From NCBI GenBank assembly GCA_023229545.1, contig JALNZB010000019.1, forward strand, positions 5,073 to 69,072: a stretch of DNA of 64,000 nucleotides, read 5' to 3'. The notes under the pieces are model-generated. The model was given only the letters and a program-made list of their open reading frames with translations, had not been told where the DNA came from and searched no databases. The position numbers and the translations under genes were made by a program. The stretch is from Sulfuritalea sp. Its GTDB lineage: Bacteria; Pseudomonadota; Gammaproteobacteria; Burkholderiales; Rhodocyclaceae. This document shows, one piece after another, positions 1-7,948 of this stretch (position 1 is the stretch's first letter; each line of letters starts with the position of its first letter).

Positions 1-245
1 AAATTCTTTTCTTTGCCGGCTTGCGCGAGGCGCTGGGTCGGGGTTCCGAGTCACTGGCCTTGCCGGATGGAATCGGCACTGTGGGCGCCTTGCGCGACAG
101 TCTCGCCGCACGCGGCGAGCCATGGTCGGCGCTGGCGACAACGAAGAACTTGCGCGCGGCGGTGAACCAGCAGATGGTCGGACTCGATGCGCCGGTCAAG
201 CCGGGCGATGAAGTGGCGTTCTTTCCGCCGGTGACCGGTGGCTGA
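1..245 (+). CDS. moaD: Molybdopterin synthase sulfur-carrier subunit MoaD (5' end just outside window)
   Basis: MoaD is the small subunit of molybdopterin synthase; its thiocarboxylated C-terminal glycine donates sulfur to precursor Z. The reading frame is open to the window edge and reads ILFFAGLREALG from base 3, the usual N-terminus of MoaD (MxILFFA). The true start therefore lies only a few bases upstream, and the TTG at 21 is internal. The C-terminus is PVTGG, the diagnostic double glycine of this ubiquitin-like family. The stop codon lies next to the moaE start, so the two subunits are probably translationally coupled. Confidence 0.93.
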   Translation, partial: ILFFAGLREALGRGSESLALPDGIGTVGALRDSLAARGEPWSALATTKNLRAAVNQQMVGLDAPVKPGDEVAFFPPVTGG

Positions 246-246
246 G

Positions 247-753
247 ATGTCGATCAGCGTGCAGGAAGCCGATTTCGATGCGGGCGCGGAGATCGCCGCG
301 CTCTCGACCGGACGCGACGATGTCGGCGCGGTCGCCAGTTTTGTCGGTCTGGTGCGGGCGGACAAGGCGACCGAAGCAAAAGTTTCCGCAGGAACGCAGA
401 GCGCTGGCGCTGGCGAGACGGCGTTTGTCGCCGCCATGACCCTCGAACACTACCCCGGCATGACCGAGAAGGCGCTTGAGGCCATCGTCGCCGAGGCGCG
501 CGGGCGCTGGGACATCTTTGGTGTGCGGGTGATTCATCGCGTCGGTCGTTTGCTGCCAGGCGACCGCATTGTGCTGGTGGCGGTAGCGTCGTCGCATCGC
601 CATGACGCCTTCGCCGCTTGCGAGTTCATCATGGACTACCTGAAGACGCGCGCGCCTTTCTGGAAGAAGGAAGAAACACCCGACGGCGGGCGCTGGGTCG
701 ATGCCCGCGAGAGCGACGACCATGCCGCCGGGCGCTGGAACCCGGCGGAGTAG
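247..753 (+). CDS. moaE: Molybdopterin synthase catalytic subunit MoaE
   Basis: This is the large subunit that transfers MoaD sulfur to cyclic pyranopterin monophosphate in molybdenum cofactor synthesis. Family landmarks are GAVASFVGLVR near the N-terminus, LEHYPGMTEKAL, the HRVGRLLPGD stretch, SSHRHDAFAAC and the lysine-rich KTRAPFWKKE active-site segment. The 168 residues are a little longer than the usual 150, because of a short Ala/Gly-rich insertion after VRADKATEAK. The ATG at 247 directly follows the moaD stop; an in-frame GTG at 238 that overlaps moaD is the alternative start. Confidence 0.95.
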   Translation: MSISVQEADFDAGAEIAALSTGRDDVGAVASFVGLVRADKATEAKVSAGTQSAGAGETAFVAAMTLEHYPGMTEKALEAIVAEARGRWDIFGVRVIHRVGRLLPGDRIVLVAVASSHRHDAFAACEFIMDYLKTRAPFWKKEETPDGGRWVDARESDDHAAGRWNPAE

Positions 754-766
754 GGAGCTACGCTGG

Positions 767-1120
767 TCAGAGCTTGGCAGCTTCCTTCTTGACTTCCATG
801 ATTGCGGCGACGGTTTCCTTGGATGCTCCGGCGAACGGGCCGCCCAGCGCGGATTTGGCTCCGGCTTTGTCGCCGCTCTCCACCTTCTTGACGATATCCC
901 CGGCGCAGACATGGAAGTTGGCGTGCTTTTTTACCAGATCCTGATAATGACCCGCCGCCTTGAATTTCGCGCCCTCACCATAAATCCATTTGCCCAGGTC
1001 GCATAGGTTGTCCTTGCATACCGTGGCACTGCTGAGTGTCTCGGTGCTTGTGCCATCGATGAATTGGGTAAGACGAACTTTCCACTTGATGTGGGCTGCA
1101 ATCGCGTCGTCAAAGTTCAT
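767..1120 (-). CDS. Stand-alone CZB (chemoreceptor zinc-binding) domain protein
   Basis: The 117 residues are essentially one CZB domain with no transmembrane or MCP signalling part. The expected zinc ligands of the 3His/1Cys type can be assigned as H10 (AAHIKWK), C40 in the NLCDLGKW signature, and H66 and H70 in KKHANFH. CZB domains usually sit at the C-terminus of chemoreceptors or diguanylate cyclases and sense zinc or oxidants such as HOCl; a free-standing copy may act in trans. An AAGGAG Shine-Dalgarno precedes the ATG. It is convergent with moaE and has no operon partner. Confidence 0.85.
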   Translation of the reverse strand: MNFDDAIAAHIKWKVRLTQFIDGTSTETLSSATVCKDNLCDLGKWIYGEGAKFKAAGHYQDLVKKHANFHVCAGDIVKKVESGDKAGAKSALGGPFAGASKETVAAIMEVKKEAAKL

Positions 1121-1279
1121 TTTTTTCTCCTTCGGTTGACCTGCAAGGTCTCAATTATGCTCCCCTGAAGCGCCTGACGCTTCCCCGCAAACTGGTTGGG
1201 ATATCCAGCAGGCGCCAATCATATGACTAAGGGCATAGGTTGGCAAGGCCGGCGCGAGTCGGGTTGCGGATATCTTCGC

Positions 1280-1801
1280 CTACTTGCGTTTCGCACCGCC
1301 CGCAGCTTTCCTGACCGTTTCGCCGACACTATCCATGGCCGCCGTGGAAGCCTTCGAAATTTGTTCAAAAGCGGCGTTGGCGGTGGCAATCGCCTGCTGC
1401 ATCGATTCCATCATGTTCGGTGTCTGGCCGGGAAGGCTCTTCATGAAGGTCTGCATCGATTCGGCCATGTCCTGACTGCCGGAGGCCAGTTGCTCGGTTA
1501 CCAGCCGGGCAAACTCGGCCCGTCCGGCGTTGCTGATCTCGGCAATCCGTTGCGCTGCGGCCACCATGCGCTGGGTGGTTTCCTGCGCGTATTGCGCGCG
1601 CAACTGCATCATCGCCTGCGGGTCGCTTGCGCCGGTTTGTGCCTTGGCGTTATCCACCCCGCTTTGAAACATTTCCTTGGCCAGTTCGGATTGCAGCGCC
1701 ATGATGCGCTGTGAATTCTCGATCGAAAGCTGCGCCATGCGCATGGCGACTTCCATGTTCTTGCGCTGCAATTCGCTGAATTGTTCGGTACTGCCCGTCA
1801 T
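1280..1801 (-). CDS. Phasin family protein
   Basis: This 173-residue protein is rich in Ala, Gln, Met and Glu and predicted to be almost wholly alpha-helical and amphipathic. It has no signal peptide or membrane segment, and it ends in a basic tail (KAAGGAKRK). This matches the phasin family (granule-associated PhaP-like proteins), which coat polyhydroxyalkanoate granules and modulate their size. It is transcribed divergently from the aryl-CoA ligase gene. A link to carbon storage is inferred from the family; no PHA synthase gene is in the window. Confidence 0.82.
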   Translation of the reverse strand: MTGSTEQFSELQRKNMEVAMRMAQLSIENSQRIMALQSELAKEMFQSGVDNAKAQTGASDPQAMMQLRAQYAQETTQRMVAAAQRIAEISNAGRAEFARLVTEQLASGSQDMAESMQTFMKSLPGQTPNMMESMQQAIATANAAFEQISKASTAAMDSVGETVRKAAGGAKRK

Positions 1802-1899
1802 GATGGTGGTTCTCCCGTCCTTCTGTCGATCAGGTCAATGTACCACCAATGCTCTGATGGAATTGACTCGGTTGCATCGAATGTACGAACATTCACCCC

Positions 1900-3528
1900 A
1901 TGACCTATAGCGCCCATATCGATACCTTTACCGGCGACAACCTTCCGTCGCCGGAACAGCAGCCAGAATTCCTGTTCGAGTTGCCGGAACTGCAATTTCC
2001 GGAGCGCCTGAATTGCGCCAGCGAACTGCTCGACCGCCACGTGGAAGAGGGACGCGGCGGGCGGCTGTGCATCCAGGCGCCAAACGTGCGCTGGACTTAC
2101 GCCGACTTGCAGGAGCGCGCCAACCGCATCGCCCATGTGCTGGTGCGGGACATGGGCCTGGCGCCCGGCAACCGCGTACTGCTGCGCTCATTCAACAATC
2201 CGATGCTGGCGGCCTGCTGGTTCGCGGTGATGAAAGCCGGCGGGGTGGCGGTCGCCACCATGCCGCTGTTGCGCGCGACGGAGCTGAAACATGCCATCAC
2301 CAAGGCCAGGGTGAGTCATGCGCTGTGCGATGCGAAACTGGCGGACGAACTGAAGATCGCCGCCGCAGATTGCCCCGAATTGCAGCAGGTCCGCTATTTC
2401 AATGACATCTTGCCGACGGGTCTTGAGGCTGCAATGACGGGGCAATCTGCGGTGTTCGACAGCGTTGATACCGCCGCCACGGATACCAGCCTGCTGGCCT
2501 TCACCTCGGGCACCACGGGGCCGGCCAAGGCCACCATGCACTTTCATCGCGATGTCATGGCGATCTGCGCTTGCTGGCCGCCCCATGTTTTGCGTCCGGT
2601 CGCCGACGACGTTTTCATAGGCACGCCGTCGCTGGCTTTCACCTTCGGCCTGGGCGGACTGCTGCTGTTTCCGATGACCGTGGGAGCCTCCACGGTTTTG
2701 CTGGAACGGGGAGGGCCGCAGGACATGGTCGACGCGATTGCCACCTACAAGGCCAGCGTGCTGTTCACCGCGCCCACGTCCTATCGCGCCATCGCGCCGC
2801 TGGCCGGTGTGCTGCGCGGCGGCAGCCTGCGCAAGTGCGTATCGGCGGGAGAGGTGCTGCCCGCAGCGACAAGAGCCTTATGGAAGGAGACTGCCGGCAT
2901 CGAACTGATCGACGGCCTCGGCGGCACGGAGATGCTGCATATCTTCATATCCCACGACGAGGTGCACGCTCGCCCCGGCGCCACGGGTACGGTGGTTCCG
3001 GGTTATGTGGCGTGTGTGATGGACGACGCGGGCAAGCCGTCGGTCGTGGGTCAGGTCGGCCATCTGGCGGTCAAGGGTCCGACGGGTTGCCGCTACCTCG
3101 CGGACGATCGCCAGGCGAAATTCGTCAAGGATGGCTGGAACTACACCGGCGACGCGTACTGGATGGATGCCGACGGCTACTTTCACTACCATTCGCGCAC
3201 CGACGACATGATTATCTCGGCGGGTTACAACATTGCCGGCGCGGAAGTCGAAGAGGCTCTGCTGCGACACCCCAAGGTGGCCGAGTGCGGCATTGTCGGC
3301 GTGGCCGACGCGGAACGCGGCCAGATCGTCAAGGCCATCGTCGTGCTGCGCCCCGGCAACGAGCCCACGCCGGAGACGGCGAAGGAGTTGCAGGACTTCG
3401 TCAAGCAGACCATAGCGCCCTACAAATATCCCCGCCGCATCGAGTTTGCCAGCGTTCTGCCGCGCACCGAAACCGGCAAGCTGCAACGCTTCAGGCTGCG
3501 TCAAGGCGCTGAAGCGGAACCTCAATGA
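1900..3528 (+). CDS. Aryl-CoA ligase, 2-aminobenzoate-CoA ligase / benzoate-CoA ligase type
   Basis: This 542-residue ANL-superfamily enzyme should activate an aromatic acid to its CoA thioester via an acyl-adenylate. It shows the AMP-binding loop FTSGTTGPAK, the YTGD motif, the hinge region SRTDDMIISAGYNI, and the C-terminal catalytic lysine context RTETGKLQR. The N-terminal region and the ATMHFHRDV segment after the P-loop resemble 2-aminobenzoate- and benzoate-CoA ligases more than fatty-acid ligases. The substrate cannot be fixed from sequence. No ring reductase or aminobenzoyl-CoA monooxygenase gene is nearby; ubiX follows after the convergent trpB2. Confidence 0.85.
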   Translation: MTYSAHIDTFTGDNLPSPEQQPEFLFELPELQFPERLNCASELLDRHVEEGRGGRLCIQAPNVRWTYADLQERANRIAHVLVRDMGLAPGNRVLLRSFNNPMLAACWFAVMKAGGVAVATMPLLRATELKHAITKARVSHALCDAKLADELKIAAADCPELQQVRYFNDILPTGLEAAMTGQSAVFDSVDTAATDTSLLAFTSGTTGPAKATMHFHRDVMAICACWPPHVLRPVADDVFIGTPSLAFTFGLGGLLLFPMTVGASTVLLERGGPQDMVDAIATYKASVLFTAPTSYRAIAPLAGVLRGGSLRKCVSAGEVLPAATRALWKETAGIELIDGLGGTEMLHIFISHDEVHARPGATGTVVPGYVACVMDDAGKPSVVGQVGHLAVKGPTGCRYLADDRQAKFVKDGWNYTGDAYWMDADGYFHYHSRTDDMIISAGYNIAGAEVEEALLRHPKVAECGIVGVADAERGQIVKAIVVLRPGNEPTPETAKELQDFVKQTIAPYKYPRRIEFASVLPRTETGKLQRFRLRQGAEAEPQ

Positions 3529-3558
3529 CGGCGGATGCGCGTTTCTTCCGTCTGCTGA

Positions 3559-4923
3559 CTAACCCACTTTCGGCAGTTTCGCCAGCGAAGCCTGGATCGC
3601 TTCGGTCGGATACTCGAAATCCGAAAGTTTGCCGGCGAAATAGTCCTCGTAGGCGCTCATGTCGAAATGGCCATGGCCGGAAAGATTGAAGAACAGCGTT
3701 TTCGGCTCGCCGCTGGCCTTGCAGCGCAGCGCTTCGTCGATACAGGCACGAATGCCATGCGCTGATTCCGGGGCCGGGATGATGCCTTCGGCCTTGGCGA
3801 ACATGACGCCGGCTTCGAAGGTGGCGGTCTGATGCACGGCCACGGCCTCGATCAACTTCTCGTGATACAACTGCGAAATCAGCGGCGAGTCGCCGTGGTA
3901 GCGCAGGCCGCCGGCGTGAATGCCAGGCGGCATGAAGTCGTGGCCCAGCGTGTACATCTTCATCAGCGGCGTGAAGCCCGAGGAATCGCCATAGTCATAA
4001 GCATAGACGCCCTTGGTCAGCGTTGGGCACGACGCCGGCTCGACCGCGACGAAACGAATTTTCTGCGCGCGCTTGTCGCCGGCGGCCGCATCGGCCATGA
4101 AGGGAAAGCTGACGCCGGCGAAATTGCAGCCGCCGCCGCAGGGGGCGAAAATCATGTCGGGATACTCGCCGAATTTCTCGAACTGCTTCTTGGCTTCCTG
4201 GCCAATGATGGTCTGATGCAGCAGCACATGGTTGAGCACCGAGCCGAGGGCGTACTTGCTGCCCGGCGTCGACACCACATCTTCCACCGCCTCCGAAATC
4301 GCCATGCCAAGGCTGCCGGGGTTATCCGGGTCGCTCGCCAGGGCATCGCGTCCGGTCTTGGTCATCTTCGACGGGCTGGCAAATACCTCACCGCCCCAGG
4401 TTTCCATCATCAGGCGGCGGCCGGGTTTCTGGCCGTAGCTGACCTTGACCATGTAAATGCGCACCGGCATGCCGAACATCTGGCCGGCGAATGCGAGCGA
4501 TGAACCCCACTGTCCGGCACCGGTTTCGGTGATCAGGCGTTGGGTACCGGCGATCTTGTTGAAGTAGGCCTGCGGCACCGCCGAGTTGGGCTTGTGCGAG
4601 CCGGCCGGGGACACGCCTTCGTACTTGTAAAAGATCTTGGCCGGCGTGCCCAGCATCTGCTCCAGTCGTTCGGCGCGGCACAGCGGACTCGGCCGCCACA
4701 GTGCGTAGACCTTGCGCACTTCGTCGGGAATGGCGATCCAGCGCTCGGTGGACATTTCCTGCTCCAGCACCGGGCCGGGAAAGATCGCCAGCATCTTCTC
4801 CGGGCCGACCGGCTTGCCATCCGGCCCCAGCGGCGGCGCGGGCGGATTGTTCAGGTCGGCGACGATGTTGTACCAGTGTGTGGGGATTTCGCTTTCATCG
4901 AGAACGATGCGGGTCTGGCTCAT
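3559..4923 (-). CDS. trpB2: TrpB2-type tryptophan synthase beta chain (PLP-dependent)
   Basis: The 454-residue PLP enzyme should condense indole and serine to tryptophan. The PLP lysine lies in AGSHKPNSA (TrpB1 enzymes have HKIN), and the phosphate-binding loop CGGGCNFAG follows in the middle. The long N-terminal extension (HWYNIVADL, then FPGPVLEQEMS) is typical of the TrpB2 subfamily, which often acts without a TrpA partner. No trpA is adjacent. The ATG is preceded by AAGGA. It lies 51 bp downstream of ubiX on the same strand and the two are probably cotranscribed. Confidence 0.93.
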   Translation of the reverse strand: MSQTRIVLDESEIPTHWYNIVADLNNPPAPPLGPDGKPVGPEKMLAIFPGPVLEQEMSTERWIAIPDEVRKVYALWRPSPLCRAERLEQMLGTPAKIFYKYEGVSPAGSHKPNSAVPQAYFNKIAGTQRLITETGAGQWGSSLAFAGQMFGMPVRIYMVKVSYGQKPGRRLMMETWGGEVFASPSKMTKTGRDALASDPDNPGSLGMAISEAVEDVVSTPGSKYALGSVLNHVLLHQTIIGQEAKKQFEKFGEYPDMIFAPCGGGCNFAGVSFPFMADAAAGDKRAQKIRFVAVEPASCPTLTKGVYAYDYGDSSGFTPLMKMYTLGHDFMPPGIHAGGLRYHGDSPLISQLYHEKLIEAVAVHQTATFEAGVMFAKAEGIIPAPESAHGIRACIDEALRCKASGEPKTLFFNLSGHGHFDMSAYEDYFAGKLSDFEYPTEAIQASLAKLPKVG

Positions 4924-4974
4924 GGCTGGTTATCCTTGATGGTTGATGGCGGTTCAGACAGCTTTGATTGGAAA

Positions 4975-5565
4975 TTACTTTGACTTGGCGCGCTCGCGTT
5001 CTTCGTTGCCGCTCCAGCGTTTGACCAGGTCGAGTTCCACGCCCAAGTCGAACTGATCGAGCGCCTTGGCGACCGACTGATTGATGATGTCATCAAGTGT
5101 CTTCGGCAGATGATAGAAAGCCGGCAGCGGCGGCACCAGTATCGCGCCGATTTCGGCCACCTGCGTCATCAGTCGAAGGTGGCCGAGGTGCAAGGGAGTT
5201 TCGCGAATCATTAGCACCAGTCGGCGCCGCTCCTTCAGGGCGACATCGGCGGCGCGGAGCAACAGGTTGCTGCTGAATGAGTGGGCCACTGCCGAAAGCG
5301 TCTTGATCGAACACGGCGCGATCACCATGCCATCGTGCCTGAACGAGCCGGAAGCGATACAGGCGCCGATGTCGTTGATGTCGTGCACATGGGTGGCCAG
5401 ACTCCTGACGGCCTCGATTGCATAGTTGGTTTCGTGCGCAATCGTGCGTTTGGCGGCATCCGACATCACCAGATGCGTTTCCACTCCGATCCGCTTCAGC
5501 ACCTCCAGAATCCTCAGACCGTAGATGGCGCCGCTTGCCCCCGAAATGCCGACTACCAGTTTCAT
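4975..5565 (-). CDS. ubiX: Flavin prenyltransferase UbiX
   Basis: This 196-residue Rossmann-type flavoprotein makes prenylated FMN, the cofactor of UbiD-type decarboxylases used in ubiquinone synthesis and in aromatic-acid metabolism. Family signatures are VVGISGASGAIYG at the N-terminus, APCSIKTLSAVAHS in the middle, and RRLVLMIRETPLHLGHL followed by PPLPAFYHLP. Length and motifs are complete. It is the first gene of a probable ubiX-trpB2 pair. No ubiD homologue is in the window, so its partner decarboxylase lies elsewhere. Confidence 0.96.
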   Translation of the reverse strand: MKLVVGISGASGAIYGLRILEVLKRIGVETHLVMSDAAKRTIAHETNYAIEAVRSLATHVHDINDIGACIASGSFRHDGMVIAPCSIKTLSAVAHSFSSNLLLRAADVALKERRRLVLMIRETPLHLGHLRLMTQVAEIGAILVPPLPAFYHLPKTLDDIINQSVAKALDQFDLGVELDLVKRWSGNEERERAKSK

Positions 5566-5756
5566 GTGTCTATACCTTCGTCGATGGCGGCGTGTCGAAT
5601 CATGGCAATCTCTTCTTGTGCAGTGCTTCAGTTTAGCGCAACAAACGGACCATCAATACAGCGGCTGATTGCGGAGAAGGGTAGTAAGATATTGGCTCCG
5701 GGGAGTGGCGGTATATCGATAGTTAGCAGCCACCCCTAATAAATTTGGGGGGGGGA

Positions 5757-7388
5757 ATGGCTAGCATTGTTGATCGTATATCGAATCTGAAGGTCTGGAT
5801 GAAACTGACTTTCTCGATTTGGCTCCTGCTCTTGATATCGTGGCCTACTTTGATCATTTGGCAGAGTTTTGTCAGCCGCCAGGAGGCGATCGATCAAGCC
5901 AGATCCAGTTCGGCATCGATTCAGGAAGCAACCCTGATCGGACTGACCAGCATGATGCTAACCGGGACGATGGCGCAGCGGCACATATTGCTGGATCAGG
6001 TCAAGCAACTGCCCACCGTTGGCGATCTGCGAGTGATACGGGCGGAGCCCGTCATAAAGCTGTTCGGCCCCGGCATTGACCCCGAATCAAAACCGAACGA
6101 TGTTGAAAAGCGCGTCCTCACAACGGGCATCGAGTTCTCGGATGTCCAGTCGGACAGCAACGGCGAGTATCTGCAAGTAGTCCGGCCCGTCATCGGCAAG
6201 GCAAATTATCTCGGGAAAAACTGCTTGCTGTGTCATCTGGTTCCTGAAGGCACCGTGCTCGGGGCCGTGAGCATGAAAGTGCCCCTCGGGCGGGTCAATG
6301 AGGCGTTTATTTATAACACGGTCAAGTCGATAGCCCTGGCCACCCTGGTCGCCTTCATGCTGCTCGGTTTCAACTATTTCTTTGTTCGCAATGTGGTTAC
6401 CCGACCGCTGAGCCACATTGCCACGGAACTGGACAGTATCGCCAAGGGAGAAGGCGATCTGACGCGCCGGCTGGAGGTCAGCTGCAAGGATGAAATCGGA
6501 GGCGTTGCCGAGTCCTTCAATTTGTTCATGGATAAGTTGCAGGGCATCATTCGCGATGTGAAATCCGGCGCCGAGCAGCTATTGCGCACGTCGCATGAAC
6601 TTGCGGTGCTCTCGGCGCACGAGTCTGCCAATTCGCAGCAGGCGAGCACCGAGTCCTACGCCATGGCGGCGCAGGTCGAGGTCATGACCTACGCGCTCGA
6701 AGGTCTGGCGAGCCAGGCCGAGGATGTGCAGCGGGTCTCCGCCGAATCGAGTGAGCACTCGACGCTCGGCGGCGATGTCATCCATGCCACCGCCGATGAG
6801 ATGGGCCATATCACCACAACTGTCAATGAATCCTCGCGCATCATTCAGGATCTCGGAGCGCAGTCGAACCAGATTTCGCAGATCGTCAACGTCATCAAGG
6901 AAATCGCCGACCAGACCAACCTCCTCGCCCTGAATGCCGCCATCGAGGCGGCGCGGGCCGGCGAGCAGGGTCGCGGCTTCGCTGTCGTCGCCGACGAAGT
7001 GCGCAAGCTGGCCGAGCGCACCAGCAAATCGACACAGGAAATCGCCGCCATGATCGGGACCATCCAGACCGGCACCCGCCTGGCGACCCAGAGCATGGAA
7101 ACCGCCGTCACCCGAGTGGCAGAAGGCGCGGCGAAGGCCCAGCAGGCGGGCGACGCGATCAACCAGATCAAGTCAGGTGTCGATCATGTTGTCAGCGCGG
7201 TCAATGAGATTTCGGCGTCCCTGAAGGAGCAGGCACAGTCCAACAGCGAAAATTCGCACAAGGTGGAAAGCCTCGCCCGCCTGGCGGAAGAAAGCGGCAC
7301 CGCCTTTCAGAAAACGGCAAAAACCGTCCAATATATCGACGAGCTGGCCCGCGACCTGGGCAGCCTTGTGGGACGGTTCAAGACTTAG
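5757..7388 (+). CDS. Methyl-accepting chemotaxis protein with periplasmic haem-c motif
   Basis: This 543-residue chemoreceptor has TM1 at about residues 17-37, a periplasmic domain of about 150 residues, TM2 at about 190-210, then HAMP and the cytoplasmic signalling hairpin with the ADQTNLLALNAAIEAARAGE core. The periplasmic domain contains a c-type haem attachment motif, CLLCH, at residues 156-160. This fits haem-c chemoreceptors known from Geobacter-like bacteria, suggesting sensing of redox state, oxygen or NO. ATG 5757 is chosen over the in-frame TTG at 5745 because a run of nine G bases directly before the ATG can serve as the Shine-Dalgarno. No CheR/CheB-binding pentapeptide is seen at the C-terminus. 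Confidence 0.92.
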   Translation: MASIVDRISNLKVWMKLTFSIWLLLLISWPTLIIWQSFVSRQEAIDQARSSSASIQEATLIGLTSMMLTGTMAQRHILLDQVKQLPTVGDLRVIRAEPVIKLFGPGIDPESKPNDVEKRVLTTGIEFSDVQSDSNGEYLQVVRPVIGKANYLGKNCLLCHLVPEGTVLGAVSMKVPLGRVNEAFIYNTVKSIALATLVAFMLLGFNYFFVRNVVTRPLSHIATELDSIAKGEGDLTRRLEVSCKDEIGGVAESFNLFMDKLQGIIRDVKSGAEQLLRTSHELAVLSAHESANSQQASTESYAMAAQVEVMTYALEGLASQAEDVQRVSAESSEHSTLGGDVIHATADEMGHITTTVNESSRIIQDLGAQSNQISQIVNVIKEIADQTNLLALNAAIEAARAGEQGRGFAVVADEVRKLAERTSKSTQEIAAMIGTIQTGTRLATQSMETAVTRVAEGAAKAQQAGDAINQIKSGVDHVVSAVNEISASLKEQAQSNSENSHKVESLARLAEESGTAFQKTAKTVQYIDELARDLGSLVGRFKT

Positions 7389-7393
7389 GTCAT

Positions 7394-7424
7394 TGGGAGC
7401 GCCAGCAGGATGCCGGCGCTCCCA
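7394..7424. terminator. Hairpin between convergent mcp and dsbB
   Basis: Two perfectly complementary 10-base arms, TGGGAGCGCC (7394-7403) and GGCGCTCCCA (7415-7424), lie between the stop codons of the convergent chemoreceptor and dsbB genes. There is no strong T-run on either side, so it may act as a weak or bidirectional terminator, or simply as an mRNA 3'-end stabiliser. Confidence 0.55.
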
Positions 7425-7426
7425 GA

Positions 7427-7945
7427 TTACCTGGCTTTATCGCGCCGCAGCGCCAGCAGCATCGCCAATGTCATTGACGTGAAAGCGATCAGCGACCATT
7501 CGGCGATCGACAGGCCGAGAAACTTCCAGCCGGCTTCGGAGCACAAGCCGCTGGCCTCGAACAGCAGTGGCCACTGGCTGCCGGCCCAATTCACGAAGCT
7601 CTCCCACCATGGCTGGTCGGCGGTGCAACTGACGCCCCTGGCGAAACGTTGCAGCCATGTCTGATACGCGGCAATGCCGGCACCGGTCAGCGCCGTGGCT
7701 GCCATGACGAGCGCCGCCATCCGCTGCGGCAGCGCTGTTGGGTGCGTTGGTCCGGCCAGCGTCCATGCCGCGATGGCTTCCAGCGCCAGCAGCAGATAGA
7801 GCATGCGCTGCAAAATGCACAGGGGACAGGCCGCGATATTCAGGGTTTGTTGAAGACCCATGCCGCCGGCAACCAACCCGACGGCGGCAAGACCCGTGGC
7901 GGCGAACAGGCCACGCGGGGTGAATAGCAGGCGCAGAAAACGCAT
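7427..7945 (-). CDS. dsbB: Disulfide bond formation protein DsbB
   Basis: DsbB is an inner-membrane protein of 172 residues with four predicted TM helices. It reoxidises DsbA and passes electrons to quinone. The first redox pair is C40/C43 in ACPLCILQ, the quinone-proximal CxxC, and the second periplasmic pair is C107/C135. The start codon lies 3 bases after the dsbA stop, so the two genes form a tight dsbA-dsbB operon. Confidence 0.95.
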   Translation of the reverse strand: MRFLRLLFTPRGLFAATGLAAVGLVAGGMGLQQTLNIAACPLCILQRMLYLLLALEAIAAWTLAGPTHPTALPQRMAALVMAATALTGAGIAAYQTWLQRFARGVSCTADQPWWESFVNWAGSQWPLLFEASGLCSEAGWKFLGLSIAEWSLIAFTSMTLAMLLALRRDKAR

Positions 7946-7948
7946 GGT

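Noticed and set aside
1168..1183. Hairpin GAAGCG/CGCTTC downstream of the phasin gene
   Set aside because: The stem is only six pairs without a T-run, insufficient to call a terminator.
5566..5756. Possible c-di-GMP riboswitch upstream of the haem chemoreceptor
   Set aside because: The conserved GEMM core elements could not be found; only an ordinary leader and the G9 tract are visible.
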